In this document: in pieces, positions 45,110 to 53,514 of the stretch
How positions within the stretch are numbered: position 1 is the first letter of the stretch
Layout of the letters: each line of letters begins with the position of its first letter
Assembly: GCF_042681825.1 (NCBI RefSeq)
Contig: NZ_JBHUGH010000012.1
Span: forward strand, 1 to 64,000
DNA: 64,000 bases
Direction: 5' to 3'
DNA from: Halodurantibacterium flavum
GTDB lineage: Bacteria > Pseudomonadota > Alphaproteobacteria > Rhodobacterales > Rhodobacteraceae
Translations under genes and position numbers: made by a program
Notes under the pieces: model-generated
Databases searched by the model: none
What the model saw: only the letters and a program-made list of their open reading frames with translations
Told to the model about the DNA's origin: nothing

Positions 45110-46086
45110 TGCCGTCCGGGGCCGACACCGATCCGTTCCTTGCGACCGCGCAGCGCGTCCTTCGGCGCGAGGCCGAGGCGCTGGACGCCCTTGCCGGAAC
45201 GCTCGGCGCCTCGTTCACAGCGGCGGCCGAGATGATCCTTGGCACACGGGGCCGCGTGATCGTGTCGGGGATGGGCAAATCGGGCCATATCGCGCGCAAG
45301 ATCGCCGCGACCCTTGCCAGCACCGGAACGCCTGCGCATTTCGTCCACCCCGCCGAGGCGAGTCATGGCGATCTCGGGATGCTGACGGCCGGGGACGTTG
45401 CGCTTGTGCTCTCGAATTCGGGTGAGACGCCGGAACTTGCCGATATCGTCGCCTATACCCGGCGCTTTGGCATTCCGTTGATCGGTATCGCCTCGCGCGC
45501 GGACAGCACGCTGTTGCGGCAATCGGATGTGGCGCTTGTGCTGCCACAGGTGCCGGAGGCCTGCGAAACCGGGATCGTGCCCACCACCTCGACGACGATG
45601 ACGCTGGCACTGGGGGATGCACTGGCCATTGCCCTGATGGAACATCGCGCCTTCACGCCCGAGAATTTTCGCGTGTTCCATCCCGGCGGCAAGCTGGGCG
45701 CCCGGCTGGCCCGGGTCAGCGACCTGATGCATGGGGCGGCCGAGGTTCCCGTTGTCCCGCTGGAGGCCCCGATGGGCGACGCGCTGATCACCATGAGCCA
45801 GAAGGGTTTCGGGGTGGTCGGCGCGGTAGACGCCGGGGGACGGCTCTGCGGGATCGTCACCGACGGCGACCTGCGGCGCCACATGAACGGGCTTCTGGAT
45901 CGCCGCGTGCATGAGGTAATGACCAAGGGGCCGCGCACCATCGAGCCCGGCGCGCTGGCCCACAAGGCCGTCGCGATGATGGAGGGGGCGCGCATCACCA
46001 GCCTCTTCGTTGTCGCCCCGGGTGGCGGCGGGCGCCCAGAAGGCATCCTGCATATCCATGACTGCCTGCGGGCGGGGGTGGTCTGA
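45109..46086 (+). CDS. kdsD: D-arabinose 5-phosphate isomerase (KpsF/GutQ family)
   Basis: Converts ribulose 5-phosphate to arabinose 5-phosphate, the first step toward Kdo. The 325-residue protein has the SIS domain (VSGMGKSGHIARKIAATLAS, HPAEASHGDLGM, LSNSGETPELADI, FHPGGKLGARL) and two C-terminal CBS repeats (ITMSQKGFGVVGAVD, GIVTDGDLRRHM, VMTKGPRTI). It stands directly upstream of lptC, lptA and lptB, an order seen widely in proteobacteria (kdsD, kdsC, lptCAB); kdsC is absent from this position. Confidence 0.95.
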   Translation: MPSGADTDPFLATAQRVLRREAEALDALAGTLGASFTAAAEMILGTRGRVIVSGMGKSGHIARKIAATLASTGTPAHFVHPAEASHGDLGMLTAGDVALVLSNSGETPELADIVAYTRRFGIPLIGIASRADSTLLRQSDVALVLPQVPEACETGIVPTTSTTMTLALGDALAIALMEHRAFTPENFRVFHPGGKLGARLARVSDLMHGAAEVPVVPLEAPMGDALITMSQKGFGVVGAVDAGGRLCGIVTDGDLRRHMNGLLDRRVHEVMTKGPRTIEPGALAHKAVAMMEGARITSLFVVAPGGGGRPEGILHIHDCLRAGVV

Positions 46087-46087
46087 G

Positions 46088-46687
46088 ATGTCGCTGACCG
46101 ACAGCGGTTACAGCCGGCTTGTCACATGGCTCAAGATCGGGTTGCCGCTGATCGCGCTTGCGCTGCTCTCGACCCTCTTTCTCTTTTCCCGGACCATCGA
46201 CCCGACGCGGGCGATCCAGTTCACCGCCCTGAATGTAGAGGAACTGGCGCGCGAACCGCGTGTGACCGCGCCGCGCTATTCCGGCCTCACCTCGGACGGG
46301 AGCGCGCTGCGCGTCGAGGCGGCGACCGCGCGCACCGATCCGCTGCAACCCTCGGGCCTTTCGGGGCAGGAGGTGGAGGCCTGGCTGGAAACACCCGATG
46401 GTCAGAGCGCGGCAATGCAGGCCACCAGCGCCGCCATCGACCAGGGGTCGGGGGAACTGCGCCTGACCGGGGCCGTGCGGCTGGAAACCTCGGGCGGCTA
46501 TGACCTGCAAAGCGAAGAGGTGATAGCGCTGCTGGACCGGACGCGCCTTGTCAGCCCCGGACCGGTTCAGGGCAGCGCCCCCGCGGGCGATCTGGAGGCA
46601 GGCGCGATGACCCTGCAACAGGCGCCGGACGGCCAGAGCTATGTTCTTGTTTTCAACGAAGGGGTCCGGCTGCTATATCGGCCCTGA
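46088..46687 (+). CDS. lptC: LPS export ABC transporter periplasmic protein LptC
   Basis: A 199-residue single-span membrane protein that passes LPS from LptBFG to LptA. One hydrophobic segment covers about residues 15-36 (IGLPLIALALLSTLFLFS), and the rest is a periplasmic beta-jellyroll with weak primary-sequence conservation. The assignment leans on topology, size and position between kdsD and lptA. The start at 46088 follows the kdsD stop by one base. Confidence 0.87.
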   Translation: MSLTDSGYSRLVTWLKIGLPLIALALLSTLFLFSRTIDPTRAIQFTALNVEELAREPRVTAPRYSGLTSDGSALRVEAATARTDPLQPSGLSGQEVEAWLETPDGQSAAMQATSAAIDQGSGELRLTGAVRLETSGGYDLQSEEVIALLDRTRLVSPGPVQGSAPAGDLEAGAMTLQQAPDGQSYVLVFNEGVRLLYRP

Positions 46688-46703
46688 AGAGATGAGAGTC
46701 ACC

Positions 46704-47198
46704 ATGCGCCGCCTGATGTTCCGGATCGCCTTTACCGCGCTGGTCTGCGCCGGTTCCACCACGCTTCATGCGCAGGGCGCGCAAGTGGGTTTCGGGGCGA
46801 TCCGCGCCGACAGTTCGCTTCCGGTCGAGGTGACGGCCGACCAGCTTGAGGTCACGCAGGCCGATGGCACGGCGGTCTTTACCGGCAATGTGCTGATCGG
46901 GCAGGGAGAGATGCGGCTGAGCGCAAATCGCGTGCAGGTGGATTACGCGGCCGATGGCAACCGGATCGCCCGGCTGCTCGCCACCGGGGACGTCACGGTG
47001 GTGAACGGCCCCGACGCCGCCGCCGAGGCCGATGAGGCCGATTATTCCATCGACGACGGCGTGATCGTCCTGACCGGAAATGTCCTGATGACGCAAGGCC
47101 CGAACGCACTGAGCGGTGAGCGGATGGTCATCGACCTCACGACCGGATCGGCCCAGGTGGACGGGCGCGTTCGCACGATCCTGAACCCGCAAAGATGA
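46704..47198 (+). CDS. lptA: LPS transport periplasmic protein LptA
   Basis: A 164-residue periplasmic OstA-like protein that forms the LPS bridge across the periplasm. A signal peptide covers about 1-22 (MRRLMFRIAFTALVCAGS and on to HAQG). The OstA domain has PVEVTADQLEVTQADGTAVF, TGNVLIGQGEMRL and GNVLMTQGPNALSGERMVID. The ATG at 46704 was chosen over 46692 because it gives a normal signal peptide and leaves room for the GAGAG site. Its stop codon overlaps the lptB start (ATGA). Confidence 0.9.
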   Translation: MRRLMFRIAFTALVCAGSTTLHAQGAQVGFGAIRADSSLPVEVTADQLEVTQADGTAVFTGNVLIGQGEMRLSANRVQVDYAADGNRIARLLATGDVTVVNGPDAAAEADEADYSIDDGVIVLTGNVLMTQGPNALSGERMVIDLTTGSAQVDGRVRTILNPQR

Positions 47199-47950
47199 CA
47201 GTCCCGCCCGTGGCAGATCGCCCCGGCGAGGGGCTGCGCGTCACCGGCCTGCGCAAGAGCTATCGGCGCCGGCCCGTGATCCGCGACGTATCGCTCGACC
47301 TGCGTCAGGGCGAGGTCGTGGCGCTTCTGGGGCCGAACGGCTCCGGCAAGACCACCTGTTTCTACGCCATCGCCGGCCTTGTTTCCGCCGAAGGCGGGCA
47401 GGTCACGATTGACGGGCGCGATGTGACGGGGATGCCCATGTATCGCCGCGCCCGGCTCGGGGTAGGATATCTGCCGCAAGAGATGTCGATCTTTCGCGGG
47501 CTGAGCGTGCAGGACAACATCCTCGCCATCCTCGAAATCACCCATTCCGACCGGCTGAAGCAACGCGAGCGGCTGGAGGAGCTCTTGTCCGAGTTTTCCA
47601 TTGGCCATCTGCGGCGGGCGCCGGCGCTGGCGCTTTCCGGGGGGGAACGGCGGCGGGTGGAAATCGCGCGCTGTCTGGCCGCCGATCCGCGCTATCTGCT
47701 GCTGGACGAACCCTTTGCCGGGGTCGATCCGATTGCGGTGGGGGAAATCCGATCGCTTGTCGCGCAGTTGCGGACGCGCGGGATCGGCGTCCTGATTACC
47801 GACCACAATGTGCGCGAGACGCTTGAGATCGTGGACCGCGCCTATATCCTGCACGACGGGGTCGTCCTCATGAGCGGGACGACAGAGGAGGTCGTGCGTG
47901 ACGAGAATGTGCGCCGCGTCTATCTTGGGGACACGTTCCGGATCGACTGA
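47195..47950 (+). CDS. lptB: LPS export ABC transporter ATP-binding protein LptB
   Basis: The cytoplasmic ATPase of the LptBFGC complex, 251 residues. Walker A is GPNGSGKTTCF, the Q-loop is near LPQEMSIFRGLSV, the signature is LSGGERRRVEIARCLA, Walker B is YLLLDEPFAGVDP, and the switch His is in LITDHNVRETL. The LptB-type C-terminal end SGTTEEVVRDENVRRVYLG is present. rpoN follows 27 bases later, a conserved order. Confidence 0.97.
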   Translation: MTVPPVADRPGEGLRVTGLRKSYRRRPVIRDVSLDLRQGEVVALLGPNGSGKTTCFYAIAGLVSAEGGQVTIDGRDVTGMPMYRRARLGVGYLPQEMSIFRGLSVQDNILAILEITHSDRLKQRERLEELLSEFSIGHLRRAPALALSGGERRRVEIARCLAADPRYLLLDEPFAGVDPIAVGEIRSLVAQLRTRGIGVLITDHNVRETLEIVDRAYILHDGVVLMSGTTEEVVRDENVRRVYLGDTFRID

Positions 47951-47977
47951 GGCCGGATCGACTCACGGGCGGCCGGA

Positions 47978-49291
47978 ATGAAGCTGGGGTTAAGGCAGGG
48001 CCAGCGCGTCACGCTCGCCCCGCTGCTGCGTCAGGGGATCGCGCTCCTGCGTCTCCCCGCGCTGGAACTGTCGGAACTGATCGCGCGCGAGGCGGCGGAA
48101 AACCCTTTTCTCGAAATCTCCATGCCCCGACCGGCGCCGGGCGTCTCGGCCTATGACGTGGCCCTCGATACGGTCGCGACCGAGCCCTCGCTGCACGAAC
48201 GGCTGTTCACCCAGATCGCGATGATGCGGCTTGGGGCAAGGGTTGCCGAGGCCGCCTGCCATCTGGTCTCGGAACTGCGTGAGGACGGTTATCTCGACCG
48301 CCCCCTGCCCGAGATCGCGCAGGAAACCGGCCTGCCGCTGGCAGATCTGGAACAGGGGCTTCGGGCGCTGCAGGGCTGCGAGCCATCAGGGATCGGCGCC
48401 CGCACCCTTGCCGAATGCCTGACGTTGCAACTCTGCGATCAGGGGCTGACCCTGGACGAGGCGCAACGGGCCGTGGGCCGCATCGACCTTTTCGGCGGGC
48501 AACCCACACAGGCGGCCGCACAGACGCTGGGCATGACGGTGGACCGGATGCGCCAGATCGCGCAGATCGTGCCGCGGTTGAAACCCCGGCCGGTCGCGGG
48601 CGACGACGCGGCCACGCCGCCGCTTGTGGCCGATGTCGCGCTTGATCTGCAGCCCGACGGATCGTTTGCCGCACGGCGGGCACGGGGCGCGCTGCCGGCG
48701 CTAAGCCTGAACGAAAACCTGATTGCCCGCGCCCGGACCGAGGGGTTCGGCGCCGAGGCGCGTCACCGCGCCGAAGCCCTGATGCAGGCGCTCCGCTACC
48801 GCGAAGACACGCTGGTGACCATCGCGGGGTGGATTGCGCGGCATCAGTATCGCGCGCTGTCCGACGGGGCCGAACATATGCTGCCCCTGACGCAGCGAGA
48901 GATCGCGCAGGCGCTGGGGCTCAGCCCCTCGACCGTCAGTCGCGCCATCGCCGGCAAGGGGCTTTCCGTCCTGGGGCGCATCTGGCCCTTGTCGCGGTTC
49001 TTTTCCAACGCGCTTCCGGGCGGGGATGAGGGGCTGTCGGCCTTTGCGGTCCAGCAGACCATCGCGCGGCTGATCGCGCGCGAACCGCCCGGCGCGCCCC
49101 TTTCAGATCAGGATCTTGTCGGGCTTCTGTCGCTCGAAGGCGTTGACATAAGCCGGCGAACTGTCGCCAAATACAGGGGATGCCTGCGGATACCTTCTTC
49201 GCACGGGCGTCGCCGCAAAACGCGGCACGGGACGCTGCGACAGATCGCGCAGCCGGCCGGGCCGGGTGGAAAGGGCCCCGCGAGGCATTAA
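47978..49291 (+). CDS. rpoN: RNA polymerase sigma-54 factor
   Basis: Directs transcription from -24/-12 promoters with enhancer-binding activators. The 437-residue protein begins with the activator-interacting region I (LGLRQGQRVTLAPLLRQGIA), has the core-binding domain with EDGYLDRPLPEIAQETGL, the helix-turn-helix LTQREIAQALGLSPSTVSRA, and the C-terminal RpoN box SRRTVAKYRGCLRIPSS. The box differs slightly from the textbook ARRTVAKYRE. It sits between lptB and hpf in the normal proteobacterial order. Confidence 0.95.
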   Translation: MKLGLRQGQRVTLAPLLRQGIALLRLPALELSELIAREAAENPFLEISMPRPAPGVSAYDVALDTVATEPSLHERLFTQIAMMRLGARVAEAACHLVSELREDGYLDRPLPEIAQETGLPLADLEQGLRALQGCEPSGIGARTLAECLTLQLCDQGLTLDEAQRAVGRIDLFGGQPTQAAAQTLGMTVDRMRQIAQIVPRLKPRPVAGDDAATPPLVADVALDLQPDGSFAARRARGALPALSLNENLIARARTEGFGAEARHRAEALMQALRYREDTLVTIAGWIARHQYRALSDGAEHMLPLTQREIAQALGLSPSTVSRAIAGKGLSVLGRIWPLSRFFSNALPGGDEGLSAFAVQQTIARLIAREPPGAPLSDQDLVGLLSLEGVDISRRTVAKYRGCLRIPSSHGRRRKTRHGTLRQIAQPAGPGGKGPARH

Positions 49292-49298
49292 CTTGAAA

Positions 49299-49321
49299 GT
49301 ATCCTTGCCAAGCAAGGATAC
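49299..49321. promoter_or_regulatory. Perfect 9-bp palindrome between rpoN and hpf
   Basis: GTATCCTTG (49299-49307) and CAAGGATAC (49313-49321) are exact reverse complements separated by CCAAG. The element starts seven bases after the rpoN stop codon and ends 28 bases before the hpf ATG. It may be an operator controlling hpf, or a hairpin in the rpoN-hpf mRNA. No T run follows. Confidence 0.45.
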
Positions 49322-49349
49322 AACCTGCGGACAAGCCAGAGGAGGTGTC

Positions 49350-49925
49350 ATGCGGTATCAGATCAGCGGAAAACAGATTGACGTGGGCGAGGCGCTTGCA
49401 ACCCATGTCGAGACCGAGCTTGGCGAGGTGATGGGCAAGTACTCCCAGCGCCCGACCGACGCGACGGTGGTGTTTTCCCGCGATGCGCATGAATTCGTGT
49501 GCGAGGCCACGGTCCATCTTTCGACTGGCCTGACCGCGCAGGCCCGTGCGGCGGCGACCGAGATCTATGCCGCGTTCGACGGCTGTCGCGACAAGATGGA
49601 CAAGCAGTTGCGCCGCTACAAACGCCGCCTGAAGGACCATCACCGCGAACGTGCACAGCCGGTTGAATTCGACGGCGCACCGTCCTATATCCTCGCCGCA
49701 TCTGAAGGACCCGAGGAAGCGGAACCAGAGACGCTGCAGCCCATGATCATCGCCGAGATGGAAACGCGCATTCCAAGCGTATCCGTGGGCGAGGCCGTGA
49801 TGCAGATGGAACTCGCCGGTTCGCAGATGCTGGTCTTTCGCAACGAAGGCCATGGCGGGGTGAATGTCGTTTATCGGCGCGATGACGGCAATATCGGATG
49901 GATCGACCCGCGCAACACGAGGTGA
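49350..49925 (+). CDS. hpf: Ribosome hibernation promoting factor, long form
   Basis: Binds the small ribosomal subunit in slow growth and promotes 100S dimers. The 191-residue protein has the N-terminal S30AE domain (MRYQISGKQIDVGEALATHV, and AAATEIYAAFDGCRDKMDKQ), a linker, and the C-terminal dimerisation domain (SVGEAVMQMELAGSQMLVF, NVVYRRDDGNIGWI) that defines the long form. AGAGGAGG precedes the ATG. The frame extends 84 bases upstream without family sequence. Confidence 0.96.
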   Translation: MRYQISGKQIDVGEALATHVETELGEVMGKYSQRPTDATVVFSRDAHEFVCEATVHLSTGLTAQARAAATEIYAAFDGCRDKMDKQLRRYKRRLKDHHRERAQPVEFDGAPSYILAASEGPEEAEPETLQPMIIAEMETRIPSVSVGEAVMQMELAGSQMLVFRNEGHGGVNVVYRRDDGNIGWIDPRNTR

Positions 49926-49959
49926 CGCCTGAAAAGGGCGGACAGAAATCAGCGTTTAC

Positions 49960-50424
49960 ATGAACCTAGCAAAAATTCTCGCCCCCGAAGCCGTCAAGGT
50001 CTGCGGCCATCTCACAAGCAAGAAGCGGCTCTTCCAGGATCTGGGAGAGCTTGCCTCGGCGGCTTATGGGCTGGATGCCAGCGTGGCCATCGACTCGCTG
50101 CAAGAGCGGGAAAGCCTTGGTCCGACCGGCGTGGGGCATGGCATCGCCCTGCCGCATGCGCGGCTTGACGGGCTGGAACGGGTGGTGGGCGTGTTCCTGC
50201 GGCTCGAAAAACCGCTGGATTTCGATTCGGTGGATCGTCAGCCGGTGGATCTGGTGTTTTCGCTTTTCGCCCCAAAGGAATCCGGTGTTGAACATCTCAA
50301 GGCGCTGGCGCTCGTGTCACGAACGATGCGCGACCCGGCCATCCTCACCAAGCTGCGGGCCAATTCCGATCCGGCGACGCTGCACGCGATCCTGACGGAA
50401 AGCCGCGACACGCGCGCGGCCTGA
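49960..50424 (+). CDS. ptsN: PTS IIA-like nitrogen regulatory protein PtsN
   Basis: The terminal phosphoacceptor of the nitrogen PTS (PtsP-NPr-EIIANtr), linked to potassium, nitrogen and envelope regulation. The 154-residue protein has the phospho-accepting His66 in GVGHGIALPHARL, and LERVVGVFLRLEKPLDFD, VDLVFSLFAPKES. It closes the conserved rpoN-hpf-ptsN group and converges on the sulfotransferase gene, 10 bases away. Confidence 0.95.
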   Translation: MNLAKILAPEAVKVCGHLTSKKRLFQDLGELASAAYGLDASVAIDSLQERESLGPTGVGHGIALPHARLDGLERVVGVFLRLEKPLDFDSVDRQPVDLVFSLFAPKESGVEHLKALALVSRTMRDPAILTKLRANSDPATLHAILTESRDTRAA

Positions 50425-50434
50425 CCTCGCCGGC

Positions 50435-51838
50435 TCAGCCCTGCCAGTTCCCGTAACCGAAGGCCAGGTAATCCCGGTCATAGGCCTCGCGTGCGGCGGC
50501 CTCCAATTCTTCATCATGGATGTCCGCTAGGGCGACGGGGCGTTCCTCGGTCGTCTTGCGCGGGGCGGGCGCCGTTTTGCCCAAGAGGGCGGCAATGCGC
50601 GGAAGCTCGGCCTCGATTTCTTCCTCGCGCAGGACGAAATCCGGCAGGGCAAATTGCGCAAAGCCCTGAAGCACCGCGCATTGGCTGGCCCAGCTTCCGT
50701 GGACATGGACGCTGGTCTGCCCCGAAAGGTTGCCCTTGACGAAGCGGAGGAAGGCGAGGAACGCCTCACGATGCTCGGCCACCGAAAGCACCTCGCCATT
50801 CTGCGGCAGGGGCAGTTTGTGGACCTTGATCAGCGCCGTCTTGATCGCCCGCAGCCGCGGTGTCAGCAGGTAGTCGCAAAAGGCCGCATGGGCGCGTGCG
50901 AGCGGATGGCGCACCACGGTGAAGGTGCGATGCCCGGGATTGGCCGATTGCCAGCGCCGGATGCTGCGGCCGGTGAATCCGTCGACCGGGGGCGCGCCGT
51001 CCATATCCTCCATCCAGGCCAGAACGCGCGCCTCGGGTCCGCAACGCACCGGCATGAACAGAAGCGGGGTCTGCGCGCCTGCGCTGAAGGATGGCACGCC
51101 CGCACCGCGCCGCGGCTCGAAATTCGGGGTGCGCGACAGGTTGAACCGGTCGAGCCGGGCAAGGGCCCGCTCCATCTCCTCGGGGTTCGTCACCTTGTCG
51201 CGGATATCTTCGGGGTTCTGCTTTTTCAGCTTGTCGGACGGCGCGTCGAGCTTTGCGTCCAGCCCCAGATACTTGCCCAGCCCGTTCAGGACACGCACGT
51301 TCTGAATATCCTCATAGGCGATGTAGAACGCCGTCTGCCCCGACACCTGAAGCCCATGCAAAAGCAGCAGTTGAAAGTTCTGCAGCTCCTCCATCATCTG
51401 AAGGAACTCGTCGCTTTTGAACTCGACCCGGGCGCTGCGCTGGAAGCGGACATTCTGCAGCTTCCACTGGCCTGTCGCGCTGGCGATCTTGCGCGAGACA
51501 TAGCTTTCCAGCGGGTTCCGGGTCAGGATGATCTTGGCGCAGCGCGGGTCCGACAGCACATGATCCAGAACGCGCGGATCGTGATCGTGGAAGAACCGGA
51601 AGCCGAACAGACCGGGGCTCGCATCCCGCATCCGCTGCAACAGCGCCAGCGGATCATCGCGCCGTGCCTCCAGCGATATGCCCAAAAGCTCTGTCTTGCC
51701 CTGCTTACCGATGAAGACCGGGTTGAACGCCTCTCCGTACGAGGTGATGCCCGGAAATTCGCAGATGCTCGTTTCCAGAAAGTTGGAGCCTGTCCGCATC
51801 TCGGCGAAAAGGACGAAATAGTCGAATTTTCGGGTCAT
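50435..51838 (-). CDS. Putative PAPS-dependent sulfotransferase, possibly two-domain
   Basis: A 467-residue protein of the sulfotransferase superfamily. The N-terminal half has a phosphosulfate-loop-like AEMRTGSNFLET (about 12-23) and the 3'-phosphate-binding-type LTRNPLESYVSRKIA. The C-terminal half has another such motif, VRHPLARAHAAFCDYL, without an obvious second 5'-loop. It could hold one working domain and one remnant, or two sulfotransferase-like folds. The probable acceptor is a surface polysaccharide, given the neighbours. Its start overlaps the stop codon of the GT14-like gene by four bases, so they are coupled. cysQ, which removes the PAP by-product, lies 7 kb upstream. Confidence 0.78.
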   Translation of the reverse strand: MTRKFDYFVLFAEMRTGSNFLETSICEFPGITSYGEAFNPVFIGKQGKTELLGISLEARRDDPLALLQRMRDASPGLFGFRFFHDHDPRVLDHVLSDPRCAKIILTRNPLESYVSRKIASATGQWKLQNVRFQRSARVEFKSDEFLQMMEELQNFQLLLLHGLQVSGQTAFYIAYEDIQNVRVLNGLGKYLGLDAKLDAPSDKLKKQNPEDIRDKVTNPEEMERALARLDRFNLSRTPNFEPRRGAGVPSFSAGAQTPLLFMPVRCGPEARVLAWMEDMDGAPPVDGFTGRSIRRWQSANPGHRTFTVVRHPLARAHAAFCDYLLTPRLRAIKTALIKVHKLPLPQNGEVLSVAEHREAFLAFLRFVKGNLSGQTSVHVHGSWASQCAVLQGFAQFALPDFVLREEEIEAELPRIAALLGKTAPAPRKTTEERPVALADIHDEELEAAAREAYDRDYLAFGYGNWQG

Positions 51839-53514
51839 TCCGCTGCTCGTTTCACAGATCTTGTGGTTACAAGGGAAAAATCACCGATCACATGCGGTGT
51901 CATCCCTTCATTTCGCAGACGGCGCAGGAAGGCGGCAAAACCATCGAGCGGCACCATCTGCGGCAGTTGAGGTGCATTTATATGCGCCCGTGGGTTCATC
52001 TCATCCAGAACGGAATGGAGGTTGTCGCGCATCCCCAGCAGAAACTCGGTAAGCGTCCACACCCGGACCCGCGCCGTCGTCCAGGGGGTGCGCAGGGTCT
52101 TGAGGAACGCCATCTCGATCTTCTGAAGGCGCGCCGCCTCAGTCCGGATGGTGGCGAAATCGAGGTTCGACCGGAAGAGCGGGATCGCCCAGGCTCCGCT
52201 CACGACCGCGATCTGGGCGTTGTGATCGGTCGCCATGAACCAGTTGAGCGCCTGGTTGTCCCCCGGACCGTATTGGAACGACTGCCGCTGGCCGCGCGTG
52301 TTCCAGATCAGGCTGGTCAGGAAGGCCCGCGGATCACGGTCACGCAAGGACGCGGCATCGGACAGCCCGCCCCGGAAGACCTCGGCGCCGCCGCTGAAAT
52401 GAACCCGGTCCGGCGCAAAGAGATGCCCGTGCACCGTCGTGCGCGTCACCTCGGCCAGCCAGGTTTCGAAGTCCGGAAAGAGCGCGTCGAACCCGGAAAA
52501 GACCGAATAAGGCGCGGCCGTCTTGCCATGTTCGCGGTCCCGGCGCGGAAAGCGGCTTTGCATGTAAAGGCCCGGGCGCCCCTGGATCCGCCGTTCCTGA
52601 GCGATCTGAAAGACCCGGTCGATCCGCGCGGGGTTCGGATCGGCGCGCCGCAGGGATTCGCCGCCGCCTTCTCGCAGAAAAACCCGGTAAAGCACATTGG
52701 CGCGCGGCCAGATCTTGCGCGCGACGAAACAGTCCGACCGCCGCAGAAGCCGCAGGTGATCGTCGTAAAAGATGTAGGGTTTGCCCTGATAGTCGAATTT
52801 GGAAAGCGTGAGCGACCGGCTTTCGATCTGCCGGGAATGAATACGGACGAGGGTCTGGAAATAGGATTCGTCGGGAATCCAGACGCGGCGGAAATACCGG
52901 TCGAACTCCGCCCGCCGCGGGTCGTTCAGGATCGCCGTCAAGGTGTCGCGCGTCAGGCACCACCACTGCGAGCCGAGATGCGGAACGATGCCTTCGGGGA
53001 CCCGCCGGCGAAGCCCCAACCGACGCTGGACCCGCACCGAGGCATCGAAAAGCCTGCGCTGCCGCCGCCACGAAAAGGGAAACCAGAGCTGGAACCTTTC
53101 ACGCTCCAACCCGCCTACGGTCCAATCCACATCTTCGGTCGTGACGGATTCGATGAAGTCCGTCTGCGGCTGCTGATCCAGATAGTCGATCAGTTCCTGA
53201 ACCGGGCGCAACGGCAGGCAAGAGCCCGAGACGTGATAGACATGGCGCACCTCGGGAAAGGTCTGCAGCATCACCTCGCTCGCGCGGATGGCGGCGGCGA
53301 TCAGTGACCAGTTGCCCCATTCGCACCGCTGGCGGCGACAAAAGCGGATGTTCTGATGCTTGCGCAGCCGGCGGACGAAGGCGCTGTAATCCTCGGTGCG
53401 GACGCTGCGGTCCACATGAATCACCACCGGACAGCCCGCCCCGGCCCAGTGCTCGGCCACCTGCGCCGCGCGGTTGAGCGCCGTGTGACAGAGCATGACA
53501 AAGCCGACGCTCAT
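51835..53514 (-). CDS. GT14-like (core-2/I-branching type) glycosyltransferase with extra C-terminal domain
   Basis: A 559-residue protein. The N-terminal third resembles GT14/beta-xylosyltransferase-like enzymes, starting with FVMLCHTALNRAAQ, an HVDRS segment, and YHVSGSCLPLRPVQELI, then GSQWWCLTRDT and IPDESYFQT with acidic residues expected for catalysis. The C-terminal 270 residues (from about 280) look like a Rhodobacteraceae-specific domain of unknown function (Arg-, Trp- and Asp-rich). I take MSVGFVMLC at 53514 as the start, which overlaps the previous gene's stop by four bases. The glycan product is unknown. Confidence 0.8.
   Translation of the reverse strand: MSVGFVMLCHTALNRAAQVAEHWAGAGCPVVIHVDRSVRTEDYSAFVRRLRKHQNIRFCRRQRCEWGNWSLIAAAIRASEVMLQTFPEVRHVYHVSGSCLPLRPVQELIDYLDQQPQTDFIESVTTEDVDWTVGGLERERFQLWFPFSWRRQRRLFDASVRVQRRLGLRRRVPEGIVPHLGSQWWCLTRDTLTAILNDPRRAEFDRYFRRVWIPDESYFQTLVRIHSRQIESRSLTLSKFDYQGKPYIFYDDHLRLLRRSDCFVARKIWPRANVLYRVFLREGGGESLRRADPNPARIDRVFQIAQERRIQGRPGLYMQSRFPRRDREHGKTAAPYSVFSGFDALFPDFETWLAEVTRTTVHGHLFAPDRVHFSGGAEVFRGGLSDAASLRDRDPRAFLTSLIWNTRGQRQSFQYGPGDNQALNWFMATDHNAQIAVVSGAWAIPLFRSNLDFATIRTEAARLQKIEMAFLKTLRTPWTTARVRVWTLTEFLLGMRDNLHSVLDEMNPRAHINAPQLPQMVPLDGFAAFLRRLRNEGMTPHVIGDFSLVTTRSVKRAAE

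Noticed and set aside
49292..49298. CTTGAAA upstream of hpf as an RpoH -35 box
   Set aside because: No CYTATNT or CCCCATNT-like -10 follows at 14-18 bases, and the segment overlaps the palindrome.
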